Shown here: piece by piece, positions 27,449-35,024 of the stretch
Layout of the letters: each line of letters begins with the position of its first letter
How positions within the stretch are numbered: position 1 is the stretch's first letter
Assembly (NCBI GenBank): GCA_041651995.1
Contig: JBAZID010000003.1
Coordinates: forward strand, 62,501-126,500
DNA length: 64,000 nt
From: Sulfuricella sp.
GTDB lineage: Bacteria; Pseudomonadota; Gammaproteobacteria; Burkholderiales; Sulfuricellaceae
Direction: 5' to 3'
Translations under genes and position numbers: made by a program
Notes under the pieces: generated by a model
What the model was told of the DNA's origin: nothing
Seen by the model: the letters and a program-made list of their open reading frames with translations, nothing else
Database searches by the model: none

Positions 27449-28792
27449 TCAGATCACAAAGGTGTAAATCAGCCCCAGCACCGCGCAGGCGCCGATGACT
27501 TTCATGATGTCCTGCTTGAATTTCCACAGCGCGATGAAGGCGGCAAGGGAAATCAGGGCGTAGAACCATTCGAAGCCGCCGGAGAAAGGCGCGGCCTCGG
27601 TGGCGTGCGGGAAGATCACATGCCAGCCGAAAAAGATCGCCAGATTCAGGATCACACCCACCACGGCGGCGGTGATGCCGGTCAGCGGCGCGGTGAACTT
27701 GAGGTCGCCGTGAGTGGCTTCGACCAGCGGCGCGCCAGCCAGGATGAAGACGAAGCTGGGCAAAAAGGTGAAGAAGGTGGCAACGGAAGCCCCGGCAAAA
27801 CCGGCCAGGAACAGCGCCTCCGGGCCAAAAATGGCTTTCGTCCAGGCGCCCACGAAGCCGACGAAGGATACCACCATGATCAGCGGCCCCGGCGTGGTTT
27901 CGCCCAGCGCCAGGCCGTCGATCATCTGCGCGCCGCTGAGCCAGTGGTAATGTTCCACCCCGCCCTGATAGACATAGGGCAGCACCGCGTAGGCGCCGCC
28001 AAAAGTCACCAGCGCGGCCTTGGTGAAGAATTCGCCCATGTCGAGCAGCGTCCCTTCAGGCAGCACGGCCATCGCCGCGCCCCACATTGCCAGGCTGACG
28101 ATCAGCAGCACGGCCAGCCGGGGTGCGCTGAATTTGACATGTGCCGGAGGCGGAGTGTCGTCGTCGAGCAGCGCCGGGCCATATTCCTTGTTGCTGGCAC
28201 CGTGGCCGCCGCCGACCTTGAACAGCTCCGGCCGGATCTTGCCGCCGATGAAGCCCAGCACCCCCGCGCCCAGCACGATGTAGGGGAAGGGAATGTTCAG
28301 CGCGAAGATGGCAATGAAGGACAGCGCGGCCATTGCCCACAGCAGATTGTTTTTCAGCGCGCGCGAACCGATGCGCCAGGCCGCGAACACCACGATGGCC
28401 ACCACTGCCGGCTTGATGCCGTTGAACACGCCCTGGACGAATTTCACATCGCCGAAGGCCAGGTAGACATAAGTCAGCCCCGCCAGAATGAACAGCGAGG
28501 GCAGCACGAACAGCACCCCGGCGACGATGCCGCCCCAGGTGCGGTGCAGCAGCCAGCCGATGTAGATGGCGAGCTGCTGTGCTTCCGGGCCGGGCAGCAC
28601 CATGCAGTAGTTGAGCGCATGAAGGAAGCGGTGCTCGGAAATCCAGCGCTTATTTTCCACCAGTTCCTGGTGCATGATGGCGATCTGCCCGGCGGGGCCG
28701 CCGAAGCTGATGAAGCCCAGCTTGAGCCAGTACCTGAAGGCCTCCCAGAATGTCGGGTGCGCGGGCCGCACCAGACCGTTTGCTTCGCTCAT
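27449..28792 (-). CDS. chrA: Chromate transporter ChrA (two-domain)
   Basis: 447-residue CHR-family membrane transporter exporting chromate. Two CHR domains: the first with GFISFGGPAGQIAIMHQELV and the signature NYCMVLPGPEAQQLAIYIGW, the second with ALVTFGGAYAVLPYVYQG and ALGETTPGPLIMVVSFVGF. Overlaps chrB by 4 bp. Expected to be induced through ChrB. Confidence 0.94.
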   Translation of the reverse strand: MSEANGLVRPAHPTFWEAFRYWLKLGFISFGGPAGQIAIMHQELVENKRWISEHRFLHALNYCMVLPGPEAQQLAIYIGWLLHRTWGGIVAGVLFVLPSLFILAGLTYVYLAFGDVKFVQGVFNGIKPAVVAIVVFAAWRIGSRALKNNLLWAMAALSFIAIFALNIPFPYIVLGAGVLGFIGGKIRPELFKVGGGHGASNKEYGPALLDDDTPPPAHVKFSAPRLAVLLIVSLAMWGAAMAVLPEGTLLDMGEFFTKAALVTFGGAYAVLPYVYQGGVEHYHWLSGAQMIDGLALGETTPGPLIMVVSFVGFVGAWTKAIFGPEALFLAGFAGASVATFFTFLPSFVFILAGAPLVEATHGDLKFTAPLTGITAAVVGVILNLAIFFGWHVIFPHATEAAPFSGGFEWFYALISLAAFIALWKFKQDIMKVIGACAVLGLIYTFVI

Positions 28793-29763
28793 ATCGATTC
28801 TCCTGTGTTGAAATTCATGTAAATCCCGTCGAAAACCCCGCCCGCCGCAGCCAGCAGGGCATCATCATCCGGCTGGCTGGCGCGCAGCCCGCCCAGCACC
28901 AGTTCCAGCCCCGCCGCCTCGGCCACCGGCAGGCCCCCGGCATCGAGGTAATGCACCAGCCCCGCCAGCTTCATCAGGGCGGGATCGGATTCCAGCCCGA
29001 AACTCGCCAGCAGCACCTCGAACGTCACGCGCTGCCCGACATGGGTGAATGCGGCGCCGTCAAAATCGAAGCCCAGCGCCTCGGGCGGGCAATCCTCCGG
29101 CTTTTCCAGCCACAGGAAACGGGCATCGCGGTCGATGAAGCGGCGAATCAGCCAGGAGCTGGCCATGCGATCCACCCACAAATGCTTGCGCGTGGCCCAC
29201 AGGCGTCCCTGGTAATCCGCCCGGTTGTGCCCGGTAATGCTGCCCGGGGCAAACTGCGGCTCGCCCGGCGTCAGGCTGGAGAGGAAGGCTGCTTCCGCCG
29301 CGGCCAGCAGGGCATCGGTTTCCACCTTGCCGCCACGGGGAAAATAATCCAGCGCCACCAGCGCCTCGAAATCGCGCCACAGCACCTTGAGCTGGCGCCG
29401 CCCGGCAGCCGCATCCAGGGTGCCGATCGCGGCAGTGAATGCGTTGATGCGCTCCATCAGTTGGCGATATTCCTCGCCACGGTCGAACAGGCTCTGGAAA
29501 TCGGTCTTTTCCTCGGTGGAGGGGTTGGCGACATTGAGCAGATAGGCGCTGCCGCCGCCCTGCTTGATCTCTTCCGCATGCATGCGCAGTGCCTGGCGCA
29601 GGCCGCGCCCGGCAGGCAGCAGATAGACGCCATCGCGCAACACGGCGCAGCCCAGCGCCTTGGTGGCACGCCAGATGCGCATGCGCAGGGTGGCATTGGC
29701 AGCGGGCAGGCTGACCACCAGGGCCAGCCATTTGTCGGTGCTGTAAGCAGGTTTCATGATCAT
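28789..29763 (-). CDS. chrB: Chromate resistance regulator/sensor ChrB
   Basis: 324-residue full-length ChrB: an N-terminal domain (LALVVSLPAANATLRMRIWRA, LRDGVYLLPAGRG) and the C-terminal ChrB domain (HLWVDRMASSWLIRRFIDRD). ChrB proteins act as chromate-responsive transcription regulators. First gene of a five-gene operon. Two in-frame ATGs (29763 and 29757) are both possible starts; no clear ribosome site separates them. A dyad at 29781-29823 upstream could be its operator. Confidence 0.9.
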   Translation of the reverse strand: MIMKPAYSTDKWLALVVSLPAANATLRMRIWRATKALGCAVLRDGVYLLPAGRGLRQALRMHAEEIKQGGGSAYLLNVANPSTEEKTDFQSLFDRGEEYRQLMERINAFTAAIGTLDAAAGRRQLKVLWRDFEALVALDYFPRGGKVETDALLAAAEAAFLSSLTPGEPQFAPGSITGHNRADYQGRLWATRKHLWVDRMASSWLIRRFIDRDARFLWLEKPEDCPPEALGFDFDGAAFTHVGQRVTFEVLLASFGLESDPALMKLAGLVHYLDAGGLPVAEAAGLELVLGGLRASQPDDDALLAAAGGVFDGIYMNFNTGESI

Positions 29764-29780
29764 CCAGATTTGAATGGTTG

Positions 29781-29823
29781 TAATTATTGTTACATATTTA
29801 CGTTACGAATTGAACAATTATTA
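29781..29823. promoter_or_regulatory. Imperfect dyad in the chrB-sulP divergent region
   Basis: TAATTATTGTTA (29781-29792) and GAACAATTATTA (29812-29823) form a 10/12 inverted repeat 18 bp upstream of the chrB start, in a very AT-rich 181-bp gap (29764-29944) that also serves the divergent SulP gene. Candidate operator for ChrB autoregulation; nothing else stands out in this gap apart from a CAGGA ribosome site for the SulP gene. Confidence 0.35.
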
Positions 29824-29944
29824 AATCATTTCACTTTTATGTCACCCATAAGCACCTGTAAAATAAGCCTCCATTAGCAAATCAAAACAAATTCATTTTT
29901 TAATATTTTTTTAGACCATCTCTAAAGCAAAACAGGATTACCTC

Positions 29945-31810
29945 TTGGAAAACTGCCCTTCCTGCAAACTCTGGCTGTTCCGTGTCTTCCCCTTCCTGCG
30001 CTGGTGGCCACTGGTTGACCGCAACTCCACCAGGTCCGACCTGATCGCCGGCATTACCGGCGCGATGATCGTGCTGCCGCAGGGTGTGGCCTTCGCCACC
30101 ATCGCCGGCATGCCGCCCGAGTACGGCCTTTACGCCGCCATGGTGCCGGCCATCATCGCCGCCCTGTTCGGTTCCAGCCTGCACCTGGTGTCCGGCCCGA
30201 CCACCGCCATCTCCATCGCGGTGTTCGCCGCCATCAGCCCCTTCGCCGACCCCGGCTCGCCGCAATTCGTCAGCATGGTGCTCACGCTCACCTTCCTCAC
30301 CGGCCTGTTCCAGCTCATCCTCGGCCTGGCGCGCATGGGGGTGCTGGTCAATTTCATTTCCCATACCGTGGTGATCGGCTTTACCGCCGGCGCCGCGCTG
30401 CTCATCGCCGCCAGCCAGGTGAAGAATTTCTTCGGCATCAGCATCGAGCGCGGCGCGCACTTTCATGTGGTGATCGAGCAGCTATTCCTGCAGGCCGGCA
30501 ACATCAATCCCTATGTCGCGACCGTGGGTGCCGTTACCCTGGCGACCGGCATTGTCTCCAGAAAATTCATGCCGAAAATCCCCTACATGATCGTGGCCAT
30601 GGTGGCCGGCAGTATCCTGGCTTACTTCATGAACCTTGAATTCGGCACGGCGATCACCAGGATCAAGACCGTGGGCGCCCTGCCGGCGCATCTGCCGCCG
30701 CTGTCGCTGCCGGACTTTTCCTATGCCACCATCCACAAGGTGCTGTTTCCGGCCCTGGTGGTCACCATGCTGGCGCTGACCGAGGCGGTTTCCATCTCGC
30801 GCTCCATCGCCACCAAGTCTGAGCAGCGCATCGACGGCAACCAGGAATTCATCGGCCAGGGGCTGTCCAACCTGATCGGCAGCTTCTTCTCCGGCTTCGC
30901 CTCGTGCGGCTCCTTCAACCGCAGCGGCGTGAATTACGCCTCCGGCGCGAAAACGCCGCTGGCCACGGTATTCGCCTCGATCTTCCTGCTGCTGATCCTG
31001 CTGCTGGTGGCGCCGCTTGCCTCCTACCTGCCCACCGCCGCCATGGCGGGCATCCTGTTCCTGGTCGCCTGGGGACTGATCGACTTTCATCACATCGCCT
31101 CCATCGGCAAAACCAGCAAGGCGGAAACCGTGGTGCTGTGGGTGACATTGATCGGCACCCTGGTGGACCTGGAAAAGGGGATTTTCTTCGGCATCCTGCT
31201 CTCGCTGGTGCTCTACCTCTATCGCGTGTCCCGCCCGGCCATCGACCCGGTGGTGCCGGCCAAAGAGGAAGGCTCCTACCATTTTGTCGATGCCCACGGC
31301 CAGCACGAATGCCCGCAGTTCCGCATCGTGCGCATCAACGGCTCGATTTTCTTCGGTGCGGTGGACCATGTGCAGAGCAGCCTGACGCAGATCGACGAAG
31401 CCAACCCGGTACAAAAAACCGTGCTGATTGTCGCCAGCGGCATCAATTTCATCGACGTGGCAGGCGCGGAAATGCTGGCCCAGGAAGCCAGGAGAAGAAG
31501 AAAGCTGGGCGGCGGCCTGTATTTCTACCGCTGCAAGGATTCCATCTACAAATTCCTGCGCAAGTCCGACAAGCTCGACGACATCGGCGAGGGCGGATTC
31601 TTTCCCGCCATGTCGAACTGGATTCACCCGATTTACGACACGCTCGACCCTGAAATCTGCCGCAGCTGCCAATACCGCATCTTCAGCGAATGCCAGAAAC
31701 GCCTGCCGGGTGGAGAGCTGAGAGTTGCCGGTCACAGCGAAATAAACAACCACCAGCTAAAGCTGATGGGTTTGAATTTCGGACTGAAAGTCCGGATACG
31801 CGTCGATTGA
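29945..31810 (+). CDS. SulP-family anion permease with STAS domain (copy 1)
   Basis: 621-residue SLC26/SulP transporter: about 10-14 hydrophobic helices (DLIAGITGAMIVLPQGVAFA, GPTTAISIAVFAAISPFADP) and a C-terminal STAS domain. Substrate may be sulfate, but SulP proteins also carry bicarbonate, and the neighbours here favour inorganic carbon. The STAS loop reads IDVAGAEM, lacking the usual serine. A C-x2-C-x7-C motif (CRSCQYRIFSEC) follows. TTG start with CAGGA 7 bp upstream; the paralogue aligns from here. Compared with copy 2 it has about 20 extra C-terminal residues read into a hairpin cluster. Confidence 0.9.
   Translation: MENCPSCKLWLFRVFPFLRWWPLVDRNSTRSDLIAGITGAMIVLPQGVAFATIAGMPPEYGLYAAMVPAIIAALFGSSLHLVSGPTTAISIAVFAAISPFADPGSPQFVSMVLTLTFLTGLFQLILGLARMGVLVNFISHTVVIGFTAGAALLIAASQVKNFFGISIERGAHFHVVIEQLFLQAGNINPYVATVGAVTLATGIVSRKFMPKIPYMIVAMVAGSILAYFMNLEFGTAITRIKTVGALPAHLPPLSLPDFSYATIHKVLFPALVVTMLALTEAVSISRSIATKSEQRIDGNQEFIGQGLSNLIGSFFSGFASCGSFNRSGVNYASGAKTPLATVFASIFLLLILLLVAPLASYLPTAAMAGILFLVAWGLIDFHHIASIGKTSKAETVVLWVTLIGTLVDLEKGIFFGILLSLVLYLYRVSRPAIDPVVPAKEEGSYHFVDAHGQHECPQFRIVRINGSIFFGAVDHVQSSLTQIDEANPVQKTVLIVASGINFIDVAGAEMLAQEARRRRKLGGGLYFYRCKDSIYKFLRKSDKLDDIGEGGFFPAMSNWIHPIYDTLDPEICRSCQYRIFSECQKRLPGGELRVAGHSEINNHQLKLMGLNFGLKVRIRVD
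29985..31728 (+). repeat. Left arm of a ~1.75-kb inverted duplication (SulP copies)
   Basis: The SulP gene here and the one at 35025-36833 are near-identical over most of their length, with long identical stretches, and point in opposite directions. The arms (about 29985-31728 and 35036-36775; ends estimated by eye) enclose about 3.3 kb with pal, the TauE-USP gene and a small gene. Confidence 0.75.
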
Positions 31811-31819
31811 ACGACGCGT
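31751..31819. repeat. Cluster of three small hairpins at the SulP copy 1 3' end
   Basis: CAGCT-AA-AGCTG (31754-31765), GGACT-GAA-AGTCC (about 31781-31793) and ACGCGTCG/CGACGCGT (31798-31819, overlapping the stop codon). A related CCAGCTAAAGCCGG hairpin recurs near 32007-32020. The series resembles REP-type palindromes. It encodes the extra C-terminal tail of the SulP copy. Confidence 0.55.
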
Positions 31820-31823
31820 CTCA

Positions 31824-31940
31824 TGTAGGTTGGGTTAGCGGCCTTATCGCGTAACCCAACAAACCCAAACTTCAAAACCTGTTCTTGATGGTCAGGTTTG
31901 TTGGGTTACGGCGCAAAAACCGCGCCTAACCCAACCTACA
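31824..31940. repeat. 117-bp palindromic element with TGTAGGTTGGGTTAG ends
   Basis: TGTAGGTTGGGTTAG at 31824-31838 is exactly complementary to CTAACCCAACCTACA at 31926-31940. Inside, GCGTAACCCAACAAACC (from 31849) pairs with GGTTTGTTGGGTTACGGCGC (to about 31914). This is a nested imperfect palindrome of the dispersed bacterial interspersed-repeat type; it has no coding content. With the hairpins it occupies most of the 287-bp gap between SulP copy 1 and pal. Confidence 0.8.
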
Positions 31941-32042
31941 TCGGACTTATGGCGAAGTTCTACTCCTTCCTGAATGGTTATAAAGCATCAATTCAGCTAA
32001 AACTGACCAGCTAAAGCCGGTGGTTTTAACCTTGTGATGAAC

Positions 32043-32074
32043 AATAAAAAAGCCGGGGGATCGCTCCACCCGGC
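32043..32074 (-). terminator. Intrinsic terminator of the pal transcription unit
   Basis: On the minus strand a GCCGGG...CCCGGC stem (32052-32074) is followed by a TTTTTTATTGT tract, 24 bp after the pal stop. Confidence 0.75.
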
Positions 32075-32097
32075 CGGGGTAATCACCTTAAAGCGCG

Positions 32098-32613
32098 TTA
32101 TTTTTCGCCCTCGTAGACAATATCTGCGCGGCGGTTTTCCTTCCAGCAGGATTCGTCATTACAGGTGGCGCGGGGCTTTTCCTCGCCAAAGCTGACGGTT
32201 TCAATCTGGCTGTCCGGCACGCCCAGCACGTTCATCATTTTTCTCACGCCCTCTGCGCGGCGGTTACCCAGAGCGATGTTGTACTCGCGGCTGCCGCGTT
32301 CGTCGGTATTGCCCTGCAGCGTAATTTTGACGTCCTTGTGGCCGGTCACATACATGGCGTGCGCTTCGACCATCGGCTTGTACTCCGCCTTCACGTCCGG
32401 CTTGTCGAAATCGTAATAGACGCTGCGTTTGGAAAGAATATTGTTTGGATCTTTCAGCGGATTGACTGGCACCGCCTTCTGATCTGCCGGTTTGGCCACG
32501 CCCTGCTGCGCCGCCGGAGCTGCTTGCTTCGCTACTCCAGTATCCTTCACGTCCTGGGCAGCACAGCCACCCAGCACACCGACCAATAACAAACCCTGTA
32601 CCACTTTCTTCAT
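32098..32613 (-). CDS. pal: Peptidoglycan-associated lipoprotein (Pal/OmpA-like)
   Basis: 171-residue outer-membrane lipoprotein. Lipobox LGGC after a short signal (KKVVQGLLLVGVLGGC), a proline/alanine-rich linker, and a C-terminal OmpA-like peptidoglycan-binding domain (VYYDFDKPDVKAEY, NTDERGSREYNIALGNRRAE). An extra cysteine pair near the end (ATCNDESCWKENRRAD) is typical of some Pal-like proteins. Not in a tol operon here, so it may be a paralogue of the main Pal. AAGGAG ribosome site before ATG 32613. Confidence 0.88.
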   Translation of the reverse strand: MKKVVQGLLLVGVLGGCAAQDVKDTGVAKQAAPAAQQGVAKPADQKAVPVNPLKDPNNILSKRSVYYDFDKPDVKAEYKPMVEAHAMYVTGHKDVKITLQGNTDERGSREYNIALGNRRAEGVRKMMNVLGVPDSQIETVSFGEEKPRATCNDESCWKENRRADIVYEGEK

Positions 32614-32676
32614 CGCCAACACTCCTTGCACTAAATTAATCAACCCAACACACCGATAAAAAATACCTTGCCCATT

Positions 32677-34602
32677 TCACGCCGCTTTGACCGCTAGTAC
32701 CGGAATTTCGCTGCGACCGATCACGCGCTCGGCAACACTGCCCAGCAATACGCGATCCAGGCCGGTGCGCCCGTGGCTGCCCATGACGATCATGTCCGCG
32801 CCGGATTTCCGCGCCTGGGCCACGATCACCTCATCGGCGCGCTCACCTTCCACCACAGCGACGGATACCGCCAGGCCTTCCCGTTCCAGACCTTTCCTGA
32901 CGCGCTCGACGGCGATTTGCGCTTCCTGCCTGCGCTGCTGGTTGTGGCTCGGCAACACGACAGAAACTACCGTGAGGGGCAAATTGTTGGCAGCGGCCAG
33001 TTTCCCGGCCGTCACTGCCGCCGCATCGGAGAAACGGGAGCCGTCCGTGGCAACCAGGATGCCGGTTTTGCAATTTCCCGCCCCGCGCGGCACCACCAGG
33101 ACATTGCAGGATGCACGCCCGATCACCCTGGCGGTGGCATCACCCACCATGGCGCGCGCCAGGTTGCGCTTGCCGCGCCGCCCCATGACGATGATGTCGG
33201 CGCGATATTCCTCGGCCGCCTCGACGATCCCCATGTAGGGGTCTTCCGCCTTCATCACCACCAGTTCGGGGTCAAGCCCGGCGGCCAGTTCCATGGCGCT
33301 CTTGGCATGACGCCGGGCCATCTCGTCCGCCGCCGCTTCCAGGCCGGGAACCGAGGTGCTGTATTCGGGGTTGAAAACGGCGACGCTCACGATCAGCAGC
33401 TTGGCATGGTTGCGGCGGGCCATTTCGGTCGCTACCCTGATAGCGCCGCTGCTGAATTCCGAGCCGTCGGTTGCCACCATGATGCGTTCGAAGCGCCCGG
33501 TCGGATCGAGGTTGACACTGGATGAAATAGCCTCCAGTTTTTCCGTCCGCTCGGCGGCAAGCTCGGCCTTGCGGTGCTCCGCGATGCCGCGGGTGAGCGC
33601 GGTGAGCACGGAAATAGCCCCCAGGATCAGGGCGACAGCCAGCACGCTGTCCCCCAGAGTTTTCAATGTGGCGATGTTGCCCGGCGCCATGGCGCCGATC
33701 AGATGCAGATCGGAGAGATAGCCCGGAATGTAGAAAAACCGGGAGAACAGCACCGTCAGCATGATGGTCGCCATCACCTGCTTGATCTGATAGTCCTTGA
33801 TGTAGGTGGAGCCGATCGCGCCGAGCTGGATGCCGAACAGCGAGCCGAGCAGGATCAGCATGGAGAGGCGCACGTCCACCACGCCTTCCAGGCCGTAGAA
33901 AATGGTGCCGCCCAGGCCCATGATGAAGGCGATCAGCAGTTCCGTGGCTGTCGCCATGATGGCCGGGACACCCAGCAGGTAAATCATGGCGGGCACGCCG
34001 ATGAAGCCGCCCACGGCGATGGCCGAGGCGAGAAAGCCCGTGGCGAAGCCGGTGGGGATGATGAACAGCAACGAAATACTGGCCTTGGCGGAGGGGAAAT
34101 ACACCATGGTGCCGGGGATCCTGACCGAATGAACCCACTTCGCCAGCTTCGGTATTTCTTGCTCCGCCTCGTGGTCCATGTTCCTCAGCTTGCGATAATC
34201 CCGCAGCACGAAGCCGCCGACCACCGCCAGCACCACGATGAAAACCACCGAGACATAAAGATCGGTCCCCACGGCGCCGAAATCGCGCTTGATCCCGGTC
34301 ATGACATGCTTGCCGTAGAGCACGCCAAATTCGGCAAAAACCCCGACTACCAATCCCAGCTTGATATCCACTTGGCCGTATTTGTGGCGCTTGACCGTGC
34401 CGACCAGGGCCTTGGGAAATTTGTGGCAGATGTTCGAGGCCACCGCCACGATGGCCGGCGCCCCCAGCGCCATCATGGCCGGCGTCAGCACGAAGGCGCC
34501 GCCCGAGCCGATGAACCCGGACACCATGCCGGCCACGAAGCCGATCAGCACCAGCAGAAAAACCGTGGCGGCATTGAGATCGATGAATTGGACCGTTTCC
34601 AT
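32677..34602 (-). CDS. TauE/SafE-family permease fused to two universal stress domains
   Basis: 641 residues. Residues 1-345 form a TauE/SafE (UPF0721) anion exporter/permease with about 8 membrane helices (VLIGFVAGMVSGFIGSGGAF, PTGFATGFLASAIAVGGFIG). Residues 372-506 and 513-640 are tandem cytoplasmic UspA domains. The second has a full ATP-binding motif GSHGRTGLDRVLLGS; the first has GRRGKRNLARAMVGD, with Asp where Ser/Thr is usual. The permease part probably moves a sulfur oxyanion or organosulfonate; the USP pair may gate it by nucleotide. 14 bp after the small membrane gene at 34617. Confidence 0.88.
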   Translation of the reverse strand: METVQFIDLNAATVFLLVLIGFVAGMVSGFIGSGGAFVLTPAMMALGAPAIVAVASNICHKFPKALVGTVKRHKYGQVDIKLGLVVGVFAEFGVLYGKHVMTGIKRDFGAVGTDLYVSVVFIVVLAVVGGFVLRDYRKLRNMDHEAEQEIPKLAKWVHSVRIPGTMVYFPSAKASISLLFIIPTGFATGFLASAIAVGGFIGVPAMIYLLGVPAIMATATELLIAFIMGLGGTIFYGLEGVVDVRLSMLILLGSLFGIQLGAIGSTYIKDYQIKQVMATIMLTVLFSRFFYIPGYLSDLHLIGAMAPGNIATLKTLGDSVLAVALILGAISVLTALTRGIAEHRKAELAAERTEKLEAISSSVNLDPTGRFERIMVATDGSEFSSGAIRVATEMARRNHAKLLIVSVAVFNPEYSTSVPGLEAAADEMARRHAKSAMELAAGLDPELVVMKAEDPYMGIVEAAEEYRADIIVMGRRGKRNLARAMVGDATARVIGRASCNVLVVPRGAGNCKTGILVATDGSRFSDAAAVTAGKLAAANNLPLTVVSVVLPSHNQQRRQEAQIAVERVRKGLEREGLAVSVAVVEGERADEVIVAQARKSGADMIVMGSHGRTGLDRVLLGSVAERVIGRSEIPVLAVKAA

Positions 34603-34616
34603 GGCTGCCTCGTTGG

Positions 34617-34955
34617 TTATTTAGCTTCGTGGTGCGCGGGCTTGAGGCCCATGATGTCCCAGAACAGCCCGGTGAAAATTCCGTGCGTGAAGGAAATGGC
34701 AAAGGCGATCAGGATGGGAATAAAAGTATAGAGCCAGTGGCCTTTTTCGAGCAGGCCGCCTTGGGCGGCACAAGCCGACACATCCGCCTTGTGGAAGTAG
34801 ACCGCTTCGGCGCCATGACCCACGACACAGGCATCGGGCGTGGTGTGGGCGAAATGCAGGAGAAGGTCGGAATAGTAAAACAGGCCGACATACAGCAGGG
34901 CCGTCATGCCACCCCAGAAAATCACTTTACCCCAATGTGCCTTGTGCAGATTCAT
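34617..34955 (-). CDS. Small two-helix membrane protein, unknown
   Basis: 112 residues with two hydrophobic helices (VIFWGGMTALLYVGLFYYSDLL and WLYTFIPILIAFAISFTHGIF) joined by a loop with two cysteines (DACVVGHG ... SACAAQGG). His-rich ends (MNLHKAHWGK, PAHHEAK). Strong GAGGAG site before ATG 34955. Family not recognised; its tight spacing to the TauE-USP gene suggests a partner subunit of that permease. Confidence 0.75.
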   Translation of the reverse strand: MNLHKAHWGKVIFWGGMTALLYVGLFYYSDLLLHFAHTTPDACVVGHGAEAVYFHKADVSACAAQGGLLEKGHWLYTFIPILIAFAISFTHGIFTGLFWDIMGLKPAHHEAK

Positions 34956-35024
34956 GGTGACGCTCCTCAAGATAATTCGCTCCTTGCCTCTTGCAAGCTC
35001 ACGGCACCACCGTTGCCATTCAGA

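Noticed and set aside
30482..31753. Long minus-strand open frames opposite the SulP genes (also opposite TauE-USP, dabA and others)
   Set aside because: They are GC-rich antisense shadows with low-complexity His/Gln/Arg-rich translations and no family features.
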